Assembly (NCBI GenBank): GCA_964571855.1
Contig: CAZNDO010000011.1
Coordinates: forward strand, 75,282 to 139,281
Reading direction: 5' to 3'
Length of the DNA: 64,000 nucleotides
Origin: CAYYFX01 sp964571855
GTDB taxonomy: Bacteria; ARS69
The notes below the pieces were generated by a model. It saw only the letters and a program-made list of their open reading frames with translations. It did not search any database and was not told where the DNA came from. Position numbers and translations under genes: made by a program. Shown in pieces: positions 41,960-49,622 of the stretch (position 1 is the stretch's first letter; each line of letters begins with the position of its first letter).

Positions 41960-42541
41960 GTGTCGCGTCCGCTGCGTCCGCTCGCGTCCCTCGTGCTCGC
42001 GCTGGCCGTGACGGCCGCCGGGTGCGGAGGCGACGACACCTCGGGTCCCACGCCCACGCCGCCCGGGCAGCCGGGGCCGGACGCCGTCGCGGATGTCTCC
42101 GTACCGGACGTGAACGACACGTCGCCGCGTTTCGGCGAGTTGGTGTCGCCCCGGGACTACCTGGGGAAGGTGTCCGCGTGGTACTTCGGCCACGCCACGT
42201 GAGGCTACTGCCGTAGCCAGTTCGGCTACCTGGACACGATGCAGCAGGAGCTGGCGGCCGAGGGGTTGCCGCTCGTCGTGCAGATCCTGGGCATCAACCC
42301 GGCGGGGCAGGAGTCCGGCAACGATCTGATCTGCACCGGGCGAGATCTGCCGTGGCTGCAGGAGTCGGCATCGGACAGCGTGTCCGCGTGGGGCGCCTGG
42401 GGGATCGTGTACCGCGACGTGCTGATCCTGGATCCGGAGAACGAGAAGGTCACGGCGTACAACCTGACCACGCACGACCTGGCGGACTCCGCGAACTTCG
42501 CCGCCCTGGAGGCGCTGATCCGGGACGCGGCCACGCCGTAG
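41960..42541 (+). CDS. Candidate selenoprotein: thioredoxin-fold lipoprotein with a U-G-Y-C redox motif (UGA at 42,200)
   Basis: The frame starts at GTG 41,960 (GGAGGAG seven bases upstream) with a lipobox (TAAGC, Cys about 19). It reads through TGA at 42,200-42,202 (residue 81) and ends at TAG 42,539, for 193 residues. The context SAWYFGHAT-U-GYCRSQFGYLDTMQQEL is the strand, redox motif and first helix of a thioredoxin/redoxin fold, so the UGA sits at the first position of the CxxC motif. Downstream ILGINPAGQESGN and WGIVYRDVLILDPENEKVTAYN match the later strands. An envelope-tethered thiol or peroxide reductase is likely. It lies 68 bases after the 42-haem operon and may serve cytochrome redox chemistry. 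If UGA is not decoded, the gene is a fragment. Confidence 0.8.
42213..42229 (+). promoter_or_regulatory. SECIS-like hairpin downstream of the in-frame UGA
   Basis: GTAGCC (42,213-42,218) pairs perfectly with GGCTAC (42,224-42,229) around loop AGTTC. The loop begins 16 bases after the UGA and has G at its second position, meeting the bacterial SECIS spacing and loop rule as I recall it. An alternative stem pairs GGCTAC at 42,203-42,208 with the same GTAGCC. Codons here encode conserved protein sequence, so the pairing is not free of coding constraint. Confidence 0.6.
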
Positions 42542-42558
42542 GATCGTCGAACTTCCCG

Positions 42559-42587
42559 TTGGCACCGGCGGGGAATCCTGCTAGGAT
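42559..42587 (+). promoter_or_regulatory. Promoter of tRNA-Lys
   Basis: TTGGCA (42,559-42,564) and TAGGAT (42,582-42,587) are 17 bases apart and end 12 bases before the tRNA. A second TAGGAT at 42,731-42,736 upstream of tmRNA lacks a clear -35. Confidence 0.6.
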
Positions 42588-42599
42588 GCCGGGCTCGAT

Positions 42600-42675
42600 G
42601 CGCCGTTAGCTCAATTGGCAGAGCAACTGGCTCTTAACCAGTGGGTTCGGGGTTCGATTCCCTGACGGCGCACCA
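42600..42675 (+). tRNA. tRNA-Lys (anticodon CTT)
   Basis: GCGCCGT pairs with ACGGCGC, ACTGG/CCAGT encloses CTCTTAA (anticodon CTT), the T-loop is TTCGATT, and CCA is encoded (42,673-42,675). Confidence 0.95.
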
Positions 42676-42830
42676 CATCTCCGGCGGCGGCGGGCGCTGA
42701 AGAGGCCCCGCCGCCGTTCCGATTTCGGGGTAGGATGGAACCGTTCCGGCCCGGCCCGCGTCTAACCGGGTGGCCGGACCCGCCCCGGGCCGGCGGACAG
42801 GCCGCGCGAAGCCCGGGACACCACGAACAG

Positions 42831-43182
42831 GGGGGCGACAGGTTTCGACGGGGTTCACCGAGCCAGAGACTGCGTGCCGAGGCGCCCAGGCCTCGTTAAA
42901 AATGGGCACCTGTACAACTGCCGACCACGAGTTGGCCCTGGCCGCTTAGCGCGACCACGGTGGCTCCTCCAGGGCCTGCGGGGGAGGATGCCACCGCCGA
43001 TTAACGCAGGATCGCTGCTCCCGGGCGCCTCGGCGGGGAGCGGCTAAACTTCACCGAGGCTGGTCGCTGCGGGATCCCACCCGTCGGAGTTCGTGGCGAC
43101 GAGATTCGTAGGCGGGGAGCGCACGGATGAGTCTCCGGTAAGGGTTCTTCGGACGTGGGTTCAACTCCCACCGCCTCCACCA
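42831..43182 (+). ncRNA. ssrA: Transfer-messenger RNA (ssrA)
   Basis: tmRNA rescues stalled ribosomes together with SmpB. The 5' end GGGGGCG pairs with CGCCTCC at the 3' end; ACAGGTTTCGACGGGG follows as in most tmRNAs, and a T-arm with GGGTTCAACTCCC and encoded CCA closes the molecule. The tag frame probably opens at GGC 42,905 and stops at TAG 42,947, encoding GTCTTADHELALAA; a resume codon for glycine is used in several lineages. Remaining bases form pseudoknot-like stems. The 3' end doubles as the integration site of the island that follows. Confidence 0.95.
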
Positions 43183-43190
43183 CTCCAGGG

Positions 43191-43215
43191 GCCCGTAAGT
43201 CGCGTACTTACGGGC
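43191..43215 (+). terminator. Intrinsic terminator of tmRNA
   Basis: GCCCGTAAG (43,191-43,199) pairs perfectly with CTTACGGGC (43,207-43,215) around a seven-base loop, and TCTTGTG follows. It begins eight bases after the tmRNA CCA. Confidence 0.75.
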
Positions 43216-43339
43216 TCTTGTGCGTTCAGGGGATTTCGGCGGCGAGGCCGTCTCCCCGATGTCTCCCTTTTCGCGGGCGAGATCGCACGGGGGACGGGCC
43301 GACTCGCGCCGAGCCATCCCGGGCCCATCGCTCGGCCGT

Positions 43340-43903
43340 TCACTTCTTCAAGTGCTCCGCGAGCAGAAGTCCACCAGCCCCGATGATGTAGAGAACGCCG
43401 CAGGCAATCCGCCAAAGATGGATCTCATGTCCGAGGCGCTCCTTATGCGCGTTCAGGAGCTCCAACGACTCCCGGTGGATGTCCCCGATCTCCCCCATGT
43501 GCAAGACGTAGGTGTCGTAGTCCCCAATCTCCGCGACGACCGCCCGGAGACGCTCTCGGCGATCTGCAAGGACCTGCTCAGGCACCTTGGCCGCCTGGAG
43601 AGTCTTGAGGATGCCAAATCGCGCGTCACTGGCGGCCGCCCTTAGGAGGACGATCGCTTCCTTGTGCAACTCCTCGCCTGCCAACGCCATCGCCGCAGTC
43701 GACAGCGAGTACGTGTGTTGGAAGCGAGCCTCAAACGCGACAACGTCGTGCGCCACCATCTCATCCTCAGCGGGCTCAAGGAACAGGAACTGACCGATAT
43801 ACGTGGCGAGCAGCAGTGCGCCACCTCCAGTGGCCACCCACTGGGCATACCGTCTCACCCAAACAACCACTGACGCCCACCCCCCTGCGGCCGTCTGCCA
43901 CAT
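43340..43903 (-). CDS. Membrane protein of unknown function
   Basis: The 187-residue protein has an N-terminal membrane segment (about 26-46) and a C-terminal one (about 164-182). Between them is a helical, charged region (about 50-160) with heptad-like Leu/Ala/Glu spacing. Both ends therefore sit in the membrane with a soluble helical bundle between. The start ATG at 43,903 has AAGGAGA eight bases upstream; the frame extends further but without a signal. No family is recognised. It lies between the tmRNA and the integrase and its base composition is lower in GC than the backbone, so it is island cargo. Its layout resembles the unknown protein at 63,079-63,687 only loosely. Confidence 0.6.
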   Translation of the reverse strand: MWQTAAGGWASVVVWVRRYAQWVATGGGALLLATYIGQFLFLEPAEDEMVAHDVVAFEARFQHTYSLSTAAMALAGEELHKEAIVLLRAAASDARFGILKTLQAAKVPEQVLADRRERLRAVVAEIGDYDTYVLHMGEIGDIHRESLELLNAHKERLGHEIHLWRIACGVLYIIGAGGLLLAEHLKK

Positions 43904-44075
43904 CGTCGCGCTCTCCTTGTCGGAAGTGCTCGTCACCGGAAAGAACGTCCGTCGGAGGGCGATCGAGCCGCATCCTCCGCTGGGACCGTTTGGCCGAGTC
44001 AATCCCCGTGGGTTCCACACACGAGCCGGACGAGGACGCCGCATTGTGAAGTGAGAGGGGGAGTCCTGCCAACCG

Positions 44076-45152
44076 TCAGGGGGCTGCTATGCGTTGATCC
44101 AGCAGCCGCACCGCCGACTCGCGCGCTGCTGGGCTCAGGTGCGTGTACCGCTGCGTCATGCTGAGATCCGCGTGCCGCATCAGCTCCTGGATCGCCTTCG
44201 GGCTGGCCCCGCGCATCGCGAGGTGCGAGCCGAAGGTGTGGCGCAAGCAGTGGACTCCGCGCGGCGGCAGCCCCGCGATCCGCTCTGCCGCCTCGACGTG
44301 GCGGCGCACGATGCGCTCGGTGAGAGGGCGACCGTCGTCGCGGCACAGCACCCGGTTGTCCTGCGCGAGGAGTCGGGAGCGCGGCTGGTGCGCGGCGAGG
44401 GCGTCGGCGAGTCGCTGGCAGAGGTCCACGGTGCCCGGGCGACCACCCTTGGGCGTGTCGATGTGCCCGCGGAAGTCGTTCTGGCGGACGGTCAGGCGCG
44501 CGCGGCCCAGGTCCACGTCGGTCCAGCGCAAGGCGATGACCTCACCGCAGCGTAGGCCCGCGAGTGCGCCGAGCGCGACGATGAGCGCGGCGTTCGGGCC
44601 GACCTTCGACGCGCCTTCCTGCAGCCGGTCGAGTTCTTCGAAGTCCCAGAAGCCTGCCTCCTCGTGTGGGCGCGGCAGCATGCGGATGGTACAAGGCAGG
44701 CGGTCGATGAGGTCGCGTTCCAGGGCGAGCTTCAAGAGCGCGGAGAGCACGGTCAGCGTGTTGTTGACGGTGCTGGGCGCGTGCTGGCGGAGCCGCAGCT
44801 TCACCTTCGCGATGTCCTCGGCGGAGATCTCGCTGAGGCGACGCTTCCCGAGGAGCGGGAGGAGGTGGACGCGCAGCGCGGAGTCCTTGCGGACGATGCC
44901 GGAGTGCTTGTGGCGCTCGCTGCGGCAGTGCTCCAGGAAGACGGGGGCGTACTCGTGGAGCGTGGGCGCGGCGATGTCGGACAGGCCGTTCCGGCGCAGG
45001 AGATCCCGCTCCAGGGCCTCGCCATAGCGGCGCGCCGCAGTCTTGGACTTCACGGGCGGCTTGCGGCGCACGCGGATCGACTTGCCCGAGGGTAGCCGAA
45101 GGCGCACGTCGCACTCCCAGCCACCGCGGAGCCAGCCGACCCGGACGCTCAT
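44076..45152 (-). CDS. Tyrosine site-specific integrase
   Basis: The 358-residue recombinase has an N-terminal Arm-like region, a SAM-like core-binding domain (about 65-150) and a catalytic domain with the full active site. These are Arg201 in AGLRCGEV, His301 and Arg304 in HCLRHTFGSHL, the second His in MRHADLS, and nucleophile Tyr336 in TQRYTHLS. It would excise and insert the island at the tmRNA 3' end. ATG overlaps the stop of the excisionase gene upstream, so both are made from one transcript. A much longer in-frame ORF upstream of this start reads through non-coding GC-rich sequence and is rejected. Confidence 0.94.
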   Translation of the reverse strand: MSVRVGWLRGGWECDVRLRLPSGKSIRVRRKPPVKSKTAARRYGEALERDLLRRNGLSDIAAPTLHEYAPVFLEHCRSERHKHSGIVRKDSALRVHLLPLLGKRRLSEISAEDIAKVKLRLRQHAPSTVNNTLTVLSALLKLALERDLIDRLPCTIRMLPRPHEEAGFWDFEELDRLQEGASKVGPNAALIVALGALAGLRCGEVIALRWTDVDLGRARLTVRQNDFRGHIDTPKGGRPGTVDLCQRLADALAAHQPRSRLLAQDNRVLCRDDGRPLTERIVRRHVEAAERIAGLPPRGVHCLRHTFGSHLAMRGASPKAIQELMRHADLSMTQRYTHLSPAARESAVRLLDQRIAAP

Positions 45153-45349
45153 CGCGGCCCGTCCTTGCCGTCGAGGCCGAGCCACGTGAGGAGGTCGTCC
45201 CGGCGGATGAGGAGGCGGCGGCCGATTCGGATCGCGCCGGGGAGCTGGGCTCGTTCGGCCATCGCGTAGATTGCCCCCTTGGACGTGCGCAGGACCTCGG
45301 CCGCCTCCGCGGGCGTCAGCAGGCGTGGGAGATCGGCCGGGCCGCTCAC
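45149..45349 (-). CDS. Excisionase-like winged helix-turn-helix protein
   Basis: The 66-residue protein is an AlpA/Xis-type MerR-fold DNA binder: LLTPAEAAEVLRTSKGAIYA is the helix-turn-helix, followed by IRIGRRLLIRRDDLLTWL, the wing and closing helix. Such proteins direct integrase toward excision or regulate its gene. The GTG start lacks a strong ribosome site. It overlaps the integrase by four bases (ATGA). Confidence 0.85.
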   Translation of the reverse strand: MSGPADLPRLLTPAEAAEVLRTSKGAIYAMAERAQLPGAIRIGRRLLIRRDDLLTWLGLDGKDGPR

Positions 45350-45766
45350 GCCGCCCCCACGGGCCGGGGTGCCATGGACGCTCGGCCTTCCCCCGGCAGC
45401 AAGGCGATTGCGGCCGACACGGGGGCTGGGTGGCGCTCACGTGGCCGAACCGGGCCGCAGCTCGCCGTGCCGGGACGGCTGGTCCACCTGGGTGTTCGTC
45501 TCCGCGCACTCGGCGCTGCGCTCGGTCGTCGGGGCAGGCGGCCGAACCCAACTCCTCGCGCGCCGGCCGCCCCTCGGTCCATCTCCGCAATCTCCTCTCG
45601 ATTCCTTCGCTTGACCCGGATGTGGAAAGGCAGTACCCGAACGGCGACAGGGCTGCGCAACCCCCGCCGACGCGAGACGCCGCCGCCCCGTCGCCAAGGA
45701 AAGAGTCGTTGCCGGGCTCCGAGAGTTCGCAACGGTCCGGGAAGTTCTTCATGCGACGAGGTCATC
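45350..45766 (+). promoter_or_regulatory. Divergent control region of the island with a candidate promoter
   Basis: This 417-base gap separates xis-int (minus) from the HTH protein gene at 45,767 (plus). TTGACC (45,611-45,616) and TACCCG (45,634-45,639) with a 17-base spacer could drive the plus-strand gene. No convincing gene, RNA or long repeat is seen in the rest; short ORFs here have no family resemblance and no ribosome sites. Confidence 0.4.
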
Positions 45767-46837
45767 ATGAGACAGCCGACACGGCCGATCACTCCACACG
45801 GCGTACTGAACTCGCTCCGCTTCAGCCTTCTCCACCTCCGCCAACCCCATGCCATCGGGTTCCTCGCACGCGAGGCCTTCTTGGAGGCCTGGGACCGGTT
45901 CGGGGAGTGGCGGGAGACGCCCTCAGGGCGTTCGCGGCTCGACGCCGCGCAGGCGATCGCCCGTAACGCGGGAGCCGCTGACGTCAGCCTGCCGGCTGGC
46001 CTGTCGTCGCACGTCCTCGTCCAGGACATGCAACGGTTCCGCTGCGTAGAGGACCGGATCCTGAACGTGCATGATCTTGCACCGGAGATCCACGTGGAGT
46101 TCGCGACGTTCGCGTTCTGGGAAACCGGACAGGATCCGGAGGCGGAGTGGGGCGCGTACTCCAGGTATCACGCGGTGCTGCGGTCCCTCCGAGGGGAGTA
46201 CGGAAGGAGGCTCAAGCGGACGCCGATCGGCGAGCGGGTTGTCGGGATCTTCTGGGGGGATCCGACGAGGACAGAGGAGTACGTGGACGACATCGTGACG
46301 ATCCTCGTTCGCAAGCTGGGACGGATCGAGGCGTCCTGCCATCCCGATCGAGCGATTCGCGCCGAGGAGACGAGGCAGGTCGTGCGGGGCTACGTGATCG
46401 GGCGGCTCACTCACCTGCAGCCGGTGCCGTGGCGGGACTGGGTGCCAGCCCTCCTGGACGGTCGAGTCCTCTCTCCGCGCGTGGCTAGGGCGCGCGTGAT
46501 CGACGCCTTCCGCAAGTCGGAGCGAGAGGACCGCTGGCGCTTCGAGCGCGAGGGTAACGATGAAGACCAGCGCGACGAGGACGAGGCCCCCTCGCTTGTT
46601 CCCTCCGTGCCGGCACTCCTGAACGGCCCGGCGCAGGCCTGGCTCGACGCAGAAGCCGGCATCGGGTGTGCAGCAATCATGAATGCCTACCTGGATCCGG
46701 GGAGACATGGGGCTCTGACCCAGAGAGCCGTTGCGGAGGCCGTGGGGGTGAGCCGTCGGACCGTCTTCGCCAGACTCGCGGCGGTGCGCGGCAACGAGAA
46801 GGTCCGGGCGTTCCTGAGGGAGCACCTGCTGGATTGA
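45767..46837 (+). CDS. Unknown protein with a C-terminal helix-turn-helix
   Basis: The 356-residue protein is mostly helical and charged. The C-terminal 45 residues hold a Fis/sigma-like helix-turn-helix: LTQRAVAEAVGVSRRTVFAR. The rest (for example FATFAFWETGQD and IGERVVGIFWGD) is not recognised. A linker rich in Asp and Glu (about 255-275) separates the two parts. The ATG follows GAGG at about eight bases; earlier in-frame starts are in sequence without coding character. Position next to the integrase suggests a regulator of island genes, but this is inferred. Confidence 0.65.
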   Translation: MRQPTRPITPHGVLNSLRFSLLHLRQPHAIGFLAREAFLEAWDRFGEWRETPSGRSRLDAAQAIARNAGAADVSLPAGLSSHVLVQDMQRFRCVEDRILNVHDLAPEIHVEFATFAFWETGQDPEAEWGAYSRYHAVLRSLRGEYGRRLKRTPIGERVVGIFWGDPTRTEEYVDDIVTILVRKLGRIEASCHPDRAIRAEETRQVVRGYVIGRLTHLQPVPWRDWVPALLDGRVLSPRVARARVIDAFRKSEREDRWRFEREGNDEDQRDEDEAPSLVPSVPALLNGPAQAWLDAEAGIGCAAIMNAYLDPGRHGALTQRAVAEAVGVSRRTVFARLAAVRGNEKVRAFLREHLLD

Positions 46838-46949
46838 CGACGGCCGAGCCTGAGCGGGGACCATTGCGAACTTCCGGCCCCCTCCAGCGACTCTTGGTAC
46901 GTGCGGCCCCCTGCGGGCTGCGGGGAGGCGTTGGAGGGTGGCCACCGCC

Positions 46950-47231
46950 ATGCACCTCGACGAGGTACGGTTCCGGCCGAGCCCCCAGCCCGGGCATGTC
47001 CTGGGCTGGGCCAGCTGCGTCCTGAACGGGGCGGTCTTCCTCAACAACATCGCCGTCGTCCGCGACGCCGCCGGCCACGTCCGGCTCACGTATCCCTCCC
47101 TCCGAAGCCAACGCGCCGTCCGTCACTTCCACTTCAGCCCCATCACCCGCGACGCCCAGCGCGCCTTCGACGAGGCCATCCTCCGCGGGCTGCCTCTCGC
47201 ACCCTTCCACCCGGAGACGGAGCGGGGGTAA
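46950..47231 (+). CDS. SpoVG-family protein
   Basis: This 93-residue protein resembles the small nucleic-acid-binding SpoVG family: HLDEVRFRPSP (strand 1), VLGWASCVLNGAVFLNNIAV (strands 2-3), RLTYPSLRSQR in place of the usual MPSRK, and a final helix RDAQRAFDEAIL. SpoVG homologues bind DNA or RNA and are frequent cargo of phages and conjugative elements. ATG at 46,950 has GGAGG 12 bases upstream; a GTG at 46,938 lies directly against that GGAGG and is less likely. A long GC-rich leader follows before the next gene. Confidence 0.7.
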   Translation: MHLDEVRFRPSPQPGHVLGWASCVLNGAVFLNNIAVVRDAAGHVRLTYPSLRSQRAVRHFHFSPITRDAQRAFDEAILRGLPLAPFHPETERG

Positions 47232-47635
47232 GCCACCATGCCGCGTGCGTGTCTCCGAGTGGGCCTGGGAGGAACAGACCAAGCGCGTCCCGTTCGTCGC
47301 GCCCCCGGCCAGCCCTTTCTCCGCTCCGTTCCGCCTTCCTGGAACAGACCACCGGGCGTCGTCGTCGCGCGCCGCTCAGGGGGGTGGCGGTCCTCCGGGG
47401 ATCCGCGCTCGCAGCCGCCGACCCCGCTCCCCTCCGCAGCCTTCCCTTTGTGTCGGATCCAGAATGGTCTGTTGCGCGAGGGCCGTTTGCGGAAGGACAT
47501 GGGCTGGCGTCAGTTGCGCCATCAGGGGATCTGCAGCGGTTGGGGTAATTGTGGGTATTACCTGGCACGGGGGGGTGGGAAACCCCCGCATCCAATTACC
47601 TGCACCGGGGGGGTGGGTAATCCGGAGGGCGTGGG
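47232..47635 (+). promoter_or_regulatory. Operator-like region with GGTAAT/ATTACC half-sites and G-runs
   Basis: No gene is seen in this 404-base gap. Its last 100 bases hold GGTAAT (47,544) facing ATTACC (47,557-47,562) with a seven-base spacer, then ATTACC (47,595-47,600) facing GGTAAT (47,616-47,621) with a 15-base spacer. Between and within them two G7-T-GGG tracts recur 38 bases apart. The arrangement ends just before the ribosome site of the gene at 47,636. It could be an operator array or an iteron-like origin; G-quadruplex formation is also possible. Confidence 0.5.
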
Positions 47636-48277
47636 GTGAGCGACGCCAACGGAGGGTTGTGGGAGTACGAGGAGCCCGAGGACTCGAGAATGAGCTGTCG
47701 GGAGACCCTTGAGTACCTGAGGAGCGCGCCGTTTGCCATCGTCCGCGCGGACCACTTGGCGCTCGCCTTCGTTCGGAGACCCTCCGGGCAACCGCTGCTG
47801 TCGGTGTCGCTGCTGAAGGTCCTCCTGTGCCTGCTGTTGCACGTCAACTGGGACCCGGGCACTCAGGGGGGATACGCCGCGTGCTGGCCCGGGAGCAAGG
47901 CCATCGCACGGGAAACGGGCCTGTCCGAGAGCGCCGTGATCAAGCACTTGGCCGCACTGTCTGACGGCCCGTACATCGACCGGTCGAGGAACCGCGACGT
48001 GCGCTACGCGGGTCTCCGCGTCATCCGCAAGGCGACCCCCGACGAGGCCGCGAAGGTGCGGGAGCACCTCGGGGCCGTGGGGCGTCCCACGACGGTTTGG
48101 ATCCTGTGCCATCCGCGAGATTGGCGCTTGCCGATCTTCGCTCAGGAGGAGTTCGAGAAGCGACTTGCCCAACTGCGCAGTCGCCCCGCCCGCAAGCGCC
48201 GGGCGACGGGATCTGGGCGGCCGAACGGACGGGAATCGACGCCGTACGACAGAGAACCGGACGGAGGCGCAAGGTGA
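47636..48277 (+). CDS. Winged helix-turn-helix protein, replication-initiator-like
   Basis: The 213-residue protein has a central winged-helix segment (about 60-125): LLSVSLLKVLLCLLLHVNW, SKAIARETGLSESAVIKHLAAL, then a wing. Such a layout occurs in helix-turn-helix regulators and in replication proteins of mobile elements. The C-terminal 40 residues are basic and disordered. GTG at 47,636 follows GGAGG at about eight bases, and a set of inverted GGTAAT motifs lies directly upstream, fitting autoregulation or origin binding. Its stop overlaps the methylase start (GTGA). Confidence 0.65.
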   Translation: MSDANGGLWEYEEPEDSRMSCRETLEYLRSAPFAIVRADHLALAFVRRPSGQPLLSVSLLKVLLCLLLHVNWDPGTQGGYAACWPGSKAIARETGLSESAVIKHLAALSDGPYIDRSRNRDVRYAGLRVIRKATPDEAAKVREHLGAVGRPTTVWILCHPRDWRLPIFAQEEFEKRLAQLRSRPARKRRATGSGRPNGRESTPYDREPDGGAR

Positions 48278-49317
48278 AGGCAGCCAGTCGTCGCCGTCAG
48301 GCGTTCCTCGACGCCTTGCCCAGCTACCTCGGCGGCAAGCGCCGCCTTCTCGGCCACATCGCGAAGGTGCTGCCGTCGCCCGCTACGGCCCCGGTGCTCC
48401 TCGACGGCTTTCTCGGCGGCGGGTCGGTGTCGCTCTGGGCGAAGGCGCGGGGCTACCGCGTGACGGCGAACGACGTGGCCGAACGCTCGATCATCGTGGG
48501 CCGCGCCCTCCTCGAGAACGACCGCGTGAAGCTCTCGTGCGAGGACGTGACGCGGCTCTTCGCGGAGCCCACCGGGGAGCCTGGCTTCGTGGAGCGCGTG
48601 TACGGTGGCGAGGTCGTGCCCGTGCGGCACGCGCGCTTCCTGGACGGCGCGCTCACGGTGGCCCGCTCCACCCCGGGCTCGAAGGGCTGGCTGCTCAGGC
48701 TGCTCTGCCTGCGCTACGTGGTGGCGCTACGGCCCATGGGCAATTTCGGCGCTCGGACGATCGTGAAGCAGATCGACGAGGGCGCGTGGGAGTCGGTCAA
48801 CCCCACATTCCTGCGCGACAAGCTCGCCCGACGGATGGAGGCGCACCCGCGAACGCTATGCGAGGAACTCCGCGTCCGGATCAACCGTGGCGCCTTCGGG
48901 ACGGGGCTCGACCACGAGGTCCGGCAAGGCGACGCCGTGGCGTTCCTGCGCGAGACCGAGGGCTCGGTCGCCTACCTCGACCCGCCCTACGGGGGGACGT
49001 CCGCCTACGAGTCCGCGCTCAAGCCGCTCGACTCGATTCTCGCCGGCACGGTGGTCGAGGCCACGCCCTCGCGCTTCAGCGGGCGCGGCACCGAGCCCCT
49101 CGACGAACTCCTGGAGGCGTGCCGGCACATCCCGCACCTCGTGCTCTCTTACGGGAACGCCGCGCTCGACCCCCACGACCTGGAGCGGCTGGTCGCCCGG
49201 CACCGTCACGACGTGCGCATGGAAGTCCTCCGATACCAGCACCTGGCCGGGCTGGCCTCGGAGGAGTCGCGGGAGCGGAACCGCGAAGTGCTCATATCCG
49301 CTGGGAGAGGACGATGA
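48274..49317 (+). CDS. D12-class DNA adenine methyltransferase
   Basis: The 347-residue protein matches the Dam/D12-class N6-adenine methylases. An N-terminal SYLGGKRRLL (K in the SAM pocket) is followed by LDGFLGGGSVSLWA (motif I) and an acidic TANDV. A helical target-recognition insert comes next, and the catalytic DPPYGG (motif IV, about 237-242) precedes HLVLSYGN. It would methylate adenine in a short specific site. No partner nuclease is adjacent, so it is probably an orphan methylase protecting the element or regulating it. GTG and stop overlap the neighbours on both sides. Confidence 0.88.
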   Translation: MKAASRRRQAFLDALPSYLGGKRRLLGHIAKVLPSPATAPVLLDGFLGGGSVSLWAKARGYRVTANDVAERSIIVGRALLENDRVKLSCEDVTRLFAEPTGEPGFVERVYGGEVVPVRHARFLDGALTVARSTPGSKGWLLRLLCLRYVVALRPMGNFGARTIVKQIDEGAWESVNPTFLRDKLARRMEAHPRTLCEELRVRINRGAFGTGLDHEVRQGDAVAFLRETEGSVAYLDPPYGGTSAYESALKPLDSILAGTVVEATPSRFSGRGTEPLDELLEACRHIPHLVLSYGNAALDPHDLERLVARHRHDVRMEVLRYQHLAGLASEESRERNREVLISAGRGR

Positions 49318-49622
49318 TGGCGACGAGACCGGACGGCTCGACGGGCAAGACCCCGCACGAGGTGGCGCTGGCCCGGCCGCAGAGCAAGGCGGCGGCGATC
49401 CGGGCGAAGTGCTGGGACTGCGAGGGCGGCGACGCGGACCCGGGCTGGAAGCAGCGGGTGCGGGACTGCGTCGTGGCGGGATGCCCGCTCTGGCACGTCC
49501 GGCCCTACCGGGGCAGGGGGTCAGGGAGATCGGGTGCCGAAATGGCCCTTCCTGGCCGGTTTGGCGGGCACGGAATCGATTCTGAAGGGGCGGCCGCGCC
49601 GTCGGCGTGGAGGGCGGGATGA
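49314..49622 (+). CDS. Small cysteine-rich protein of mobile elements
   Basis: The 102-residue protein has a compact Cys cluster: CWDCEGG, then DCVVAGCPLWHVRPYR (four Cys, C-x2-C ... C-x4-C). This is a recurrent small zinc-finger-like module in phage and island gene trains. The 40 C-terminal residues are low-complexity. Two adjacent ATG codons (49,314 and 49,317) follow GGGAGAGG; the first overlaps the methylase stop. Function unknown. Confidence 0.7.
   Translation: MMATRPDGSTGKTPHEVALARPQSKAAAIRAKCWDCEGGDADPGWKQRVRDCVVAGCPLWHVRPYRGRGSGRSGAEMALPGRFGGHGIDSEGAAAPSAWRAG

Noticed and set aside
44076..45752. Extending the integrase 200 codons upstream in frame
   Set aside because: The extension crosses the excisionase gene and non-coding sequence and has no domain; ATG 45,152 overlaps the excisionase stop as expected.
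47245..47712. A 155-codon plus-strand frame across the G-rich control region
   Set aside because: It overlaps the start of the better-supported gene at 47,636, has no ribosome site and its composition follows the G-tracts.
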